A stretch of DNA of 64,000 nucleotides from assembly GCA_030268105.1 (NCBI GenBank), contig BSDZ01000008.1:930001-994000 (forward strand), in the 5' to 3' direction. The translations under genes and the position numbers were made by a program. The stretch is from Volvox africanus (taxonomy: Eukaryota > Chlorophyta > Chlorophyceae > Chlamydomonadales > Volvocaceae). Below the pieces are notes generated by a model that was not told the origin of the DNA, made no database searches, and saw only the letters and a list, made by a program, of their open reading frames with translations. Shown here one piece after another: positions 12,454 to 20,417 of this stretch. The first letter of the stretch is position 1; every line of letters begins with the position of its first letter.

Positions 12454-14737
12454 GCAGACACCAATTTTAAACTCTTCTACTACTACTCGATAATCACTAC
12501 CAAGCTTTAAAAAAAGTTCAGTGTAATTAAAGTTATTGTTCCTGTCAAAAACTTCGGTGGAGTAAAAATCATCATTAAAATCATATTGCGGGAATTTTCT
12601 TTTAAGAAAAGCACAAATTTCTTGCCAGTCTTTCTTACTGATTTTCAGTTGATATCTTTTGTATTTTAAAAGGAAAAAGGCAAAGATATTCATCCAAATT
12701 AAAGCATGAAGTAAGCTGGAATTAAAATCATTTAATATATGGTATTCTAAAATATTGTTAACTAGTAATAATCCTCCAATAAGGCAAATCCAAAAGCGGG
12801 GAAATGGAAAATATCTTGATAAAAGTATTTGCATTTTAATGTTTAGAACCATAAATGTATTCCAAAATTAAGCACTGCACATTATATATTATAAGTTGAA
12901 CTCTAACAATAGGTTTTCTAATGTTTACTAGTTGTGGCATACCAATTATGGCTGAAATATTTAAATCTCCTAATTTTAACCATAAAATAGCATGATCAGA
13001 TCAACCGACATAATTTAATTATTTAAAAATTATTCTACTAGTTTAGTAAGTTTTTTTCTATCAGCACTGTTTTTGGCTATAATAATTAAAGAACCCATCC
13101 GTCATCTGGCAATAACTTCGCCTTTAGAGTTTCTTATATCATTGTCTGCTAAATCCTCTTTACCTACAACAATATTTTTTACTGCTTCTTCAATATCGTA
13201 ACTGGCAAGTCCAAGTTTAATCTTTTCCGCAATCTCTATTAATGCGTTAATATGATCTTCTCCTTTTTTTGAAAGGGAATATATGCTATTAGCCGATCTT
13301 GCAGAAATTCTTTCGGGGTTTCCTATTGCATCCATTACAGATTCCGGGATTTTAGCGAAACAGATTAGACTTTGAAGTTTTGACCTTGATATGCCTAACG
13401 AACTTGCCAGTTGTTCTTGGCTTAATCAGGAGTTTCGCACTTCATGAAATTGGCTTAAAATTAGGGGTTATGGTAATCAAAATTACAAACCCATTAGCTG
13501 GCAACCAAAGATATGACCGTGATAGGTATGACAAAATCTGATTAGTTGAACCTGAAAAAATGCTAAGTGCGAAACTCCTGTTAATATTTTATTTTTTAAA
13601 AGTATGGAGTAAGAAATACCTCTGCTATAATTTGAAAGGCCAGTTTTTTCGTTTTCTTTAATTTGAGCAATAGCGGCCTGCGTGTCGTTATAATCTGTCA
13701 GAATAGCTTTCAAAGGGATGTTTGCCAGTAGGCATGCTTTCCAGCGACGACTACCTGCAATTATCTCATATTTAAAATTTTCATCGTCAGCCGCTCTAAT
13801 TAGTACAGGATTTATTTGCCCACTTTTTAAGATATCTTCAGCAAGCTCCTCTATTTTAAAAAAGTCAGCTTCAATTCTATCGGCAAACTTCCATCTTTTG
13901 CATGTTGAAGGGTCAACATTTAATGTTTGAATTTTCTGCTCTGTCTAGAAAAAGCTCAAATACCTCCTCGGCTGTATTAGGATCCAGATTACCGGTAGGT
14001 TCATCAGCTAAAATAAGTTTTGGATTGTTAATCAGAGCACGAGCTATTGCCACTCGTTGCTGTTCCCCGCCTGATAATTCTCCTGGAAAATTATATAATC
14101 TACCGCCTAAGCCTAATTTTCTTAATAAATCCTCAGATCTTCCGAAAGCCTGTTTTTTCTCAACCCCAGAAATTAGCAAAGGCATTGCGGCATTCTCCTG
14201 AGCGGTAAAATCACCTAATAAATGATGGTACTGGTATATAAAACCTAAATTTTCCAGTCTAATTTGAGAAGCATACTTTAAATTAGACAATTTATGAGCA
14301 GGAATGTTTTCAATATAGACGGATCCAGAATCAGGAGAATCTAAAAGACCAGCAATATGAAGCAAGGTAGATTTTCCACTTCCAGAAGCGCCTACTATAG
14401 CTACCATCTGATTTTTAGCAATTTGAAGATTGATATTTTTTAGAACCTCGATTGTCGATCTTCCTTGACGATAATCCTTATTAATATTTTTTAATTCTAA
14501 AATTACTTGTTTATCACTCATATCTCATTGCCTCGATCGGATGTGGTTGCCACACGCAGGACGGTAACTGTCAATCCGCGATCAATGGCTATTGGGACTA
14601 TTGCGTGCCGGAGGCCAGTGAGGTGCTCTGTACGTCAGAGTTGTTCCGCTCGCCTCCGCTGCGGCCGGCCAGGTGCAGTGTGCATCGTACAGCTGACAGC
14701 TGGCAGTTAGACAGGTCCATCTGACCTGCCTCTGTGT

Positions 14738-14774
<37 letters not shown>

Positions 14775-16160
14775 TATTTATTTATTTATTTATTTATTTG
14801 TTTGTTTGTTTGTTTGTTTGTTTGTTTATTTTGTGCAAAAGTGGAATTTAACCAATAAGTCGGATAAGGACAGAAGCAACGGGAATTGCCATGATTATGA
14901 AGACCGACCCGACCGGATTCACACAATAGGGTTGCCGTTCTGATTTGAACAGGGAGCGAACAGAGATGCAGGGTGACAAAACACCTGTCGTGATGCTCTG
15001 TGTGTGATGTATTGCGCATCCTTTCACAGCAAAGCTCATTCCAACATATGCTTAGCTTAAGATTTCACTCTTGCTGTCATTTTCACTCCTTTTGCCGGTA
15101 TATTATATATGCCATTCCGAGCGTTCACATCGAAAAACAAATCGGCACCAGCTACCTTTCTATCGTTGAGTACCTGTGCAAAGGCAAGCCATATATATTT
15201 CCGGACCCTAACATACCATCTGGACCTTCAGCAGTCCACTCCTGCCCCATCCCCATAACTGACACCCCAACCTCGTGTCGCGACCTTAACCCGTCCAACA
15301 CACAACACACAACACACACAATGAGTGCATTCACATTACCGCCCCCTGCCAGGCCACCAGCCCCTCAGGTGCCATGTGGGCCTGACTGGACCACCGTGTC
15401 CGGCTCAGTCTGCTCCAGCGAGAAATGGGCTATTCCAGATATGAATGGGGAGTACGACACTGCGTATCTCGGCTGTGCTAACCCCGATGATGACCCAGAG
15501 GTAAGAGTGGGTAAGGTCGCGAAACGCCCTGAACACTTATAGCTAGCGAGATATTCCTGTATCACTTCAAAACCCTTCCCATTCATTGTTTTTCATTGGT
15601 CCATTGTTTTTCCTCACCATCCCCCTCATCCCGCTTTACCGCAGGGCACCTGGTGCCGCCTGAAGCCCGGCTTCACCACACTCACAGGCCGCATTTGGGA
15701 CTATTGTGGACCTCAGTGTGCAAACTACACCGGCATCTCCAGCCCCTCCTACCCACCGCCAAGCACGAACAAAACCCTGACACAGCCCCCTGGCAACAAT
15801 CTCCCTCCCAGCGAGAACTTCACCACAAACTGCGCGACGGTGTACCAAGGGCTGCCTGGTGGGTGCTCGTGCCGGGCTGCGTGGGGTTTGGTGCTGCGGC
15901 CGCCCTTCGCCAGCACTGGTTCATTAGTAATTCTTGGGTCTGAACGACCCATGGGTCGCCGATACACGAACGCGCGGTACTGTACGGTGCTGCCGGAGCT
16001 ACAGCCGCCTCTTAGCTCGTCGGCGGTGGTTGCAGCAGCGGCAGTGGGTGTGTGTGAGACAACGGGCTGCTTGAACTCAGCTAATAATGGACGGATCATG
16101 GTTTGCGGTACACCTTGTACGGCACTTACGTGGGAGGATGGCGAGGACATATTGCTGTGA
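1099..16160 (+). CDS. membrane-anchored M43 (pappalysin/cytophagalysin-like) metalloprotease
   Basis: About 20 exons: 1099-1143 (least certain), 1329-1472, 1837-1950, 2620-2736, 3399-3461, 3899-4084, 5438-5631, 6318-6554, 6929-7066, 8958-9051, 9249-9319, 9527-9664, 9906-10009, 10240-10340, 10775-10922, 11324-11469, 11862-11975, 14560-14672, 15353-15500, 15645-16160. All phases match and the sum gives 976 residues. A short N-terminal tail precedes a hydrophobic segment (residues ~36-55), suggesting a type II membrane protein with the enzyme outside the cell. The zinc motif HEIMHHLGLYH (H511-H521, HExxHxxGxxH) is split by the 9665-9905 intron with its Met codon across the junction. [10 protein letters not shown] follows, as in M43. 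At the Met-turn the sequence reads NYITY, so the usual Met is Ile615. The C-terminus carries Cys/Trp modules (GC..NPDGD..WC...WDYC), fibronectin-II-like. A third module looks degenerate before the stop. Family is firm; substrate is unknown, with cell-wall or matrix proteins a plausible guess. Confidence 0.82.
2886..2908. repeat. short perfect inverted repeat in M43 intron
   Basis: AAAGTACATTT and AAATGTACTTT arms of 11 bp are separated by one base. A minor hairpin with no assigned function. Confidence 0.5.
3519..3690 (+). repeat. dispersed repeat copy 1 with CATA microsatellite
   Basis: A (CATA)n tract is followed by about 145 bp starting GTGGGTGCTGAACC and containing GGTGCCCCGAAACACCGGGG and AGTGGCCACGGGTGA. 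Related copies lie at 11160-11255 (same strand, same gene) and 51020-51180 (opposite strand, ZNG1 intron). This is probably a short non-autonomous transposable element. Confidence 0.6.
4123..4209. repeat. 26-bp tandem repeat, ~3.3 copies
   Basis: The unit begins GTAGTATCCAGGGGGTCTT and is repeated almost perfectly three times plus a partial copy, in the M43 intron after exon 3899-4084. Confidence 0.85.
5179..5228. repeat. (GGGGGCA)n heptamer array
   Basis: About seven GGGGGCA units lie in the M43 intron. Runs of five guanines could form a G-quadruplex; this is inferred from composition only. Confidence 0.85.
6180..6311. repeat. (CCCGCCTCTC)n 10-bp tandem array
   Basis: About thirteen 10-bp units with a few substitutions, ending just before the CACGTAG acceptor of M43 exon 6318-6554. 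The array supplies that intron's polypyrimidine tract. Confidence 0.85.
7199..7236. repeat. interstitial telomere-like TTTTAGGG repeats
   Basis: Three to four tandem TTTTAGGG-type units with slight variants. TTTTAGGG is the Chlamydomonas-type telomere repeat (established knowledge). They lie about 60 bp left of the giant CCCTT array in the same M43 intron. Confidence 0.8.
7299..8870. repeat. giant (CCCTT)n / (AAGGG)n pentanucleotide array
   Basis: About 1.57 kb, roughly 314 units, of nearly pure CCCTT with only a handful of interruptions (near 7711, 7765-7773, 8816 and 8866). It fills most of the M43 intron between exons 6929-7066 and 8958-9051. The three long minus-strand open frames through it (repeating Lys-Gly-Arg-Glu-Gly) are artefacts, because a 5-bp unit stays open in every frame. 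The gene's sense strand is the pyrimidine strand. Confidence 0.97.
8878..8940. repeat. 11-bp tandem repeat flanking the CCCTT array
   Basis: Five units of the CCACCTTCCCG type directly follow the CCCTT array and end 17 bp before the next M43 exon. Confidence 0.75.
11160..11255 (+). repeat. dispersed repeat copy 2
   Basis: Shares GGATGAGG.TGCCCCGAAA, GAAGGTAGGGACT and GTGGCCACGGGTGA with 3593-3685, in the same order and orientation, within another intron of the same gene. Confidence 0.6.
12119..12193. repeat. perfect 35-bp inverted repeat (hairpin) with 5-nt loop
   Basis: Arms 12119-12153 and 12159-12193 are exact reverse complements, separated by AAGCA. The arm begins GAATTGTTTGGTTACATG. 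It could be a foldback element or an RNA hairpin in the M43 intron. No TIR element or gene is recognisable here. Confidence 0.95.
12411..12456. repeat. (CA)n microsatellite at the left junction of the bacterial insert
   Basis: About 20 CA units ending CACGCACGCAG lie exactly between algal sequence and the AT-rich bacterial segment. The repeat may mark the break-repair junction. Confidence 0.9.
12463..12852 (-). pseudogene. truncated bacterial membrane-protein ORF (unknown)
   Basis: An open frame from an ATG at 12852 encodes about 130 residues before running into the CA repeat. It has two hydrophobic segments near the start ([16 protein letters not shown] and [16 protein letters not shown]) and a Lys/Asn/Asp-rich soluble part. 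The codons are very AT-rich, unlike the surrounding algal DNA. I do not recognise the family. It is cut at its 3' end by the left insertion junction. Confidence 0.6.
13102..13943 (-). pseudogene. parB: parB-like partition protein fragment, interrupted by a small mobile element
   Basis: Reading from 13943 down, an open frame gives a ParB/RepB-type N-domain: [30 protein letters not shown] and the box AGSRRWKAC. It runs to LLKNKI at 13586. After the inserted element it resumes with the helix-turn-helix [17 protein letters not shown], continues through [16 protein letters not shown], and stops at 13102. The 5' end is missing: the frame is open only back to a junction near 13943, where it abuts lolD. 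Family ParB is clear; plasmid or chromosomal origin is not. It is non-functional here. Confidence 0.8.
13427..13580. mobile_element. 154-bp MITE-like element with 16-bp TIRs, inserted in parB
   Basis: Perfect terminal inverted repeats CAGGAGTTTCGCACTT (13427-13442) and AAGTGCGAAACTCCTG (13565-13580) are flanked by the 5-bp duplication TTAAT at 13422-13426 and 13581-13585. The parB frame is continuous if the element and one TTAAT are ignored, which proves an insertion. There is no room for a transposase. It probably moved while the DNA was still bacterial. The IS family is not identified. Confidence 0.92.
13943..14521 (-). pseudogene. lolD: lolD, lipoprotein-export ABC ATPase, 3'-truncated
   Basis: ATG at 14521; about 193 LolD residues are retained. 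Walker [10 protein letters not shown] (residues 44-52), Q-loop region FIYQYHHLL, signature [15 protein letters not shown] and Walker [13 protein letters not shown] are all intact. After EEVFELFLD the family sequence ends and the frame reads into the parB fragment, stopping soon after (13913). The usual H-loop THN segment is missing. In bacteria LolD powers LolCE-mediated release of lipoproteins from the inner membrane. Here it is a dead copy in a nuclear intron. Confidence 0.9.
14516..14542 (-). pseudogene. C-terminal remnant of lolC/E overlapping lolD
   Basis: Minus-strand codons read PIEAMRYE then TGA. The stop overlaps the lolD start (ATGAGTGA), the arrangement expected of a lolC/E-lolD operon. 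PxEAxRYE is the typical C-terminus of LolC/E permeases. Upstream residues no longer fit the family, which places the right edge of the bacterial DNA near 14542. Confidence 0.7.
14737..14829. repeat. (TTTA)n-(TTTG)n compound microsatellite
   Basis: About 15 TTTA units followed by about 8 TTTG units in the M43 intron 14673-15352. Confidence 0.92.
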
Positions 16161-18526
16161 TAAGGGTACGCGTCCGCGGGATGTGAGAGATAAGACCACT
16201 TGACGGAGGGGATGGAAGAGCAGCCAGTCAACATTACTGGTAGCTGCTGGGGCCAGTCATGACGCGCGGAAGGGATTCCACAGGAACGATGACTCTCCCC
16301 AGCATGAACATCTGTTATGGACCTGCGATGGTGGCATGAGGGGTGCCCACATGCACACCCGCTTGGAAGGCGCTGACCATGTCATGAAGGGGGTTGTGCG
16401 CCAATATGCCATGACCAATGATACAAGTAATGACTTAACTCAAAAGCAAGAAAATAGAGGTCATGAGGAAGTATCAGGAAACGCATGTGCTCCCCATTGG
16501 GAATGGATCGGTCAAAAGAGACAGGGCTCGGTGTTGGGCGTAATCCCTGCCTTTTAACATCAGTATAAGGTACGGTACGGTGCCGGGGAGTGGCACTCCT
16601 GCTGATGGTTCCTTCACCGCCTTATTGCTGTAGAAGAGGGTTAGGTTAACTTCTGAGTCGTTTAATGAAACTGCAAAGCAAGAAGGCATATATGGCACGA
16701 CGAAGCAAGGCACGCATCGGACCAAGTACTGCTGATGACGTTTACAGAAATGCCCTTAATTGCATCCGTACCAGTACCCTCTTCAGGTTTTCTGGGTTAA
16801 ATTAGTTTTTGTTTCTGCAATTTTTTTGGTTGATGCACGTGGCTCCATCTACTGTCTGGTTTTAAGGGAGGAACTGAGGGTAGCCCTTTTCAGAGGATGG
16901 ACTGTCAGAGTGATACCGGGGGTGCTAAGATGCTTCGCCTCCTGGGAAATCTTGGCTGTGACCTGCTGGGGATCTCTCTGCGATCACTGACATTGAGGAG
17001 GAAGTAGACGCCTTGATAGCTTACATATTGGACGCGTCCGGTCTTATGGAGGAGCTGAGGAGTAGACGAGGGTGAGATTGGGTGAGTAATAGGATCACTG
17101 TGGGCCCTCGTGACTTTGTATCGGATGGTTATTAACCAGGCATTAAAATGTGTAGGTATCACCACTGGATGGGAGACTCGAAACACACGGAGGGATATAT
17201 CCCTCACACTCATCACACCAGCCTTCGCTTTCGCTTTCGGCTATGTTGCTGGGCTATTTAGGTGAACCGTCCTAATGGGCGGGAGGGCGCGGGCTGTTCG
17301 TTACTGACCTATGCGTGAGAGTGGCGCGACAGAGCATGAGTATCATGTTCTTATGGAATGCTCAGCTCATGAGAGCACAAGATAAGAGTTAAGCCAGGCT
17401 GGGGACTTTCCGGAAGGGAACATGGCTGCGGTCATGCCCATGGGTAGTTAGCGTAGACTGGCCAAGGCGCTTCATGAAATTCGTCGTGTGAGAGGGACTC
17501 GGTCAGGCAAGACGGTTTAACGTTTCGTGATACCGTTGTTTTCCTTTTGTTTTACTTTGTCACTATGTCGACTTTTTCTCTTAATCCTTCTTTAGGTTTC
17601 TTTTTGCTTTTTGAGTGTTTAGCTTTCCGTGAGCCTCCTGGCTCGTTCCGGGCTCGTTACGAGTTTACACTACCACCACCCCTACCTCCTCCTCATCGTC
17701 ATAATTGCATCCGGTCCCAGACTGCTCAATTTGCATGGGCCTTACCCCTTGCCATTTATTTGTGAGATTGCGAGATTGCTACGTGCTAGCTGGCCTGAAT
17801 ACTGCACTGGTTCCCCGGTGCTATCACTTTCCGCGATTTCCTGTGTAAGAATATGCGATATCTTTGTAGGGTGGATTACCGCAATGCCAGCCGGTAGTTG
17901 AGCCTTTGCTCTTGCGATGCTGTTGAACGCCATCTGAAAGCGGCGGAGGACGATAACGATATGAATTCACTTATATAGGGTTCGACGAGGATACGGCACT
18001 ACTGGTGGTATAACCCTTATCGCCCTCAGTTACCCTGCACTTTGATGTGTACGAATGGTAGCAGCCCATGAAGTAACCGGCTAGGCAGTGCCCTCCGGTT
18101 TATCATCCCCCGAAACCAAATATATACTGATGTATTTATCTTAACCTGGCTCTGCAAATTTTCAGGAAAGTATTTGCTTTAGGGTATTAGTCCCAACCAA
18201 CAGCTGAGCCCATGAACGCATCGCAGCACTAGAACATACCAGAGGGCAGCTCCCGATCAGGCGGTTGATGTAAGAAATCATCCACCGCATCTGTCTCCCA
18301 AATATTCACAGGTTGCCTCTTATTGTACGCAGGAAAACATGATGCGTAGGCCAGCTCCTCAAGAGTCAGCACCTAACGCGCACGGTTCCCTAAAGTGTCC
18401 TCACACAGGAAACGCTAGGCCCCAAACCTCTGCGTCCGCAAACGTAAACTCGGCCTTCCTTACGCGTTTATAAATTTTCAAGACGCCGTAGAGCAGAGAT
18501 AAAATGCACAATGGACGTAGAATATA
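16161..18526. other. gene-poor region, possible TE debris
   Basis: No exon chain can be supported. A short plus-strand stretch at 16996-17070 (EEEVDALIAYILDASGLMEE) looks protein-like but has no clear acceptor or partner. 17590-17685 is T-rich and ends in a GAGCCTCCTGGCT motif shared with 38800-38880 and 63740-63880. Confidence 0.4.
17590..17685 (+). repeat. dispersed repeat tail (GAGCCTCCYGGCT family), copy A
   Basis: A T-rich stretch with TTTTTGAGTGTTTAGC, then GAGCCTCCTGGCTCGTTCCG. Similar tails occur near 38790-38880 and 63740-63880. Possibly the 3' end of a retroelement. Confidence 0.45.
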
Positions 18527-18531
18527 TTACA
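18527..18531 (-). terminator. candidate poly(A) signal TGTAA of CCB3
   Basis: TTACA on the plus strand is TGTAA on the minus strand, the Chlamydomonas-type polyadenylation signal. It lies about 220 bp after the CCB3 stop codon. Confidence 0.5.
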
Positions 18532-18751
18532 GCACGTGGGGCAGCTGACAGAAATGGGGGGAACCTAAAGGTGCTGAGGGTCCACAAACGAGACCAGCCC
18601 CGCACGCAGGGCACCTGCGTGCCTAGCCACGATGTGGTCGTTGAACCCAGACCACATCACCAAAAGTGATATTCATGATGCGGTCACCGCATATCATCAC
18701 CGGCTGTATATAGGGCCCCGCAGGCTCCAGGCGCGGCGTACAACTGGCTTC

Positions 18752-19318
18752 CTATAAGCCTCCATGGGCCTGGATGAGAGTGAGGATGCCCTGGGGTCCA
18801 AGTAGGATCTCGTTGAGGAAACTGATGAGACCGACCCATACAATGGGACTGACATCCACACCGCTGACCAATGGGACAACCTTCCGAGTTGCGCTGAGGA
18901 TTGGTTCCGTGGGCGCGTAGGCTATCATCCAGGGCAGCTTCTTGCCATCAATATCCGGGTACCACGTCATGGGCACGCGGATGATGTAAAGGACGGTGAA
19001 GATGTTGAAGAGTGGTCTTAAGACAACGGAAGCAAGTTTCGCCGTTTGGACGGCTTGTGCAGCGCTATCTGGTCCATCGGCAGCAAAGCAACTCCCAGCT
19101 GCTAGTCCGCCGGCAATAATTGCCACAGCTGTTGTCTCAAGAATGCCCACCGTATGAGAGGTGCTGGCTGATGACGACGAAGACGATTCCTCCGTTTCTA
19201 TTATTGATCGCTTAACTGCAAGAGATATGCAAGATATTCGGTTGAGTCCTATGCGCGCAACGCGCTGAGGTCCGGCCTTAAAAGCCACGCATTTCGCGTA
19301 ATTAGTTGCGGGCAGCAT
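18752..19318 (-). CDS. CCB3: CCB3 / YLMG (YggT family) cytochrome b6f cofactor-assembly protein
   Basis: An uninterrupted 188-residue frame. The N-terminal ~75 residues are Arg/Ser/Ala-rich, as in a plastid transit peptide. The rest is a YggT domain: hydrophobic segment VVLRPLFNIFTVLYIIRV, then MTWYPDIDGKKLPW, AYAPTEPILSATRKVVP, GVDVSPIVWVGLISFLNE and LLGPQGIL. These match plant YLMG1/CCB3 in order and spacing. CCB proteins attach haem ci to cytochrome b6 on the stromal side of thylakoid membranes (family knowledge). The gene is intronless, unusual for this window. It is convergent with the M43 gene about 2.6 kb away. Confidence 0.9.
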   Translation of the reverse strand: MLPATNYAKCVAFKAGPQRVARIGLNRISCISLAVKRSIIETEESSSSSSASTSHTVGILETTAVAIIAGGLAAGSCFAADGPDSAAQAVQTAKLASVVLRPLFNIFTVLYIIRVPMTWYPDIDGKKLPWMIAYAPTEPILSATRKVVPLVSGVDVSPIVWVGLISFLNEILLGPQGILTLIQAHGGL

Positions 19319-20417
19319 GTTGGATATTCAATATATAATTATTAACAAGTACTTAAATAAGTATAATGGTCTTACTGATAATGTGGTTTATAGCCTGATG
19401 CGGGTAGTTGCTACCGTTTGCGGAGGGCCTCACAGCTGATTAACACAATATGAAGCTTGGCTCACGTTCTTCTGCAGACAGTCGCAAACGTTGGCGAAAT
19501 TTAGCATTTCAGCAATCTTGCACAAGGGCTTAATTGAACTACGCTTGGCACTTTGGAACCCTGCAGGCCTATGTGAACGGGGGGCAGTATGCACAGCCAC
19601 AGGCTGGAAAATTCAGCAGCCAGCACCTCTTGCATTCCCGTGTTAAACACGTACATCACGTAAAGACATAAGGCATAGGTCACTCGGTCTGCAATCGCTT
19701 CTGTTCAAGCGTCCAAGGCGACTTTACTTAGCTTTCTGTCCAGGACCTGCCGACCCAGGAGATCCAAGATACACTAGGAAAACTGCGCTGCGAAATTTGC
19801 GTCCCCAGAGATCCCCCAGATTCCGAGGCCGAACAAGCCGTCTCCCGGGTGATACAAGTCTTAGGTTTAATACCATTACAAGACTAGACACTTATGGCCA
19901 TTTCTAGCCTTGCAGCATACGGTAGGGTCATCACCTACGTACCGATACCTTTCTCCCTGCGGACGCATCTCCTGGGAGGTGCAGAGTCCTAGAGTCTTTA
20001 AAACATCATAATACTCAGCTGTTGCTTCGCTGATCACTGCCGTAGCTCATCTCTCGGCGGAATGAAAAATGAACAGACCCATGCACAACCCAACCCCAGT
20101 AGGAGAAGGCTTTTATACAGCGTGCCCCATGTTCATTAGGTTCTGATGATGGGCTGTTCTCATCAACTTAGAGAAGCACAATCCAATGAAACACATGAGA
20201 TGAGGACTTTCCGTTGATCAGGTTGCTGTTGATTCTGTATAAACCCAGACACAAAGGCTGGCCCGGCCCATGCATACAGACATGCACATGCACATCAAGG
20301 GAGGGCTACAATATTCTCCACGCACTCGATTAGGACTTAGGAGCTGCAAGGACGGCGACTTGTGATGCTACATCAACTGCAATATCGTAGCATGATCAAA
20401 TTGCCATATTTAGTATA
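19319..20417. other. intergenic, no gene seen
   Basis: Short unrelated open frames only. TTACA at 19876-19880 could be the TGTAA poly(A) signal of the minus-strand HAD gene, whose stop is at 20418. Confidence 0.4.

Larger units (their letters stand above)
12463..14542. mobile_element. Rickettsiales-like DNA segment inserted in a nuclear intron
   Basis: About 2.08 kb of strongly AT-rich sequence with bacterial-style compact coding on one strand: an unknown ORF, parB, lolD and the lolC/E tail. Gene content, AT richness and the lolC/E-lolD overlap point to Rickettsiales. 'Candidatus Megaira' is a known rickettsial endosymbiont of volvocine algae (established knowledge); that this is the donor is inference. 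Flanking host exons on both sides argue against a separate bacterial contig. A chimeric assembly cannot be excluded from sequence alone. Confidence 0.78.
11976..14559 (+). other. M43 intron hosting bacterial (Rickettsiales-type) DNA
   Basis: A 2,584-bp intron. Its donor follows the exon ending LWCQVEQ (CAG|GTGAGG). Its acceptor CACACGCAG precedes the exon starting [15 protein letters not shown]. Both sides are phase 0. Order inside: algal sequence 11976-12410 (with a perfect hairpin), a CA repeat, AT-rich bacterial DNA ~12463-14542, then about 17 bp of host-like sequence before the exon. The module WC..E-x-GNC..WDYC is reconstituted by splicing, as in the related module encoded at 15353-15735. 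Confidence 0.8.
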
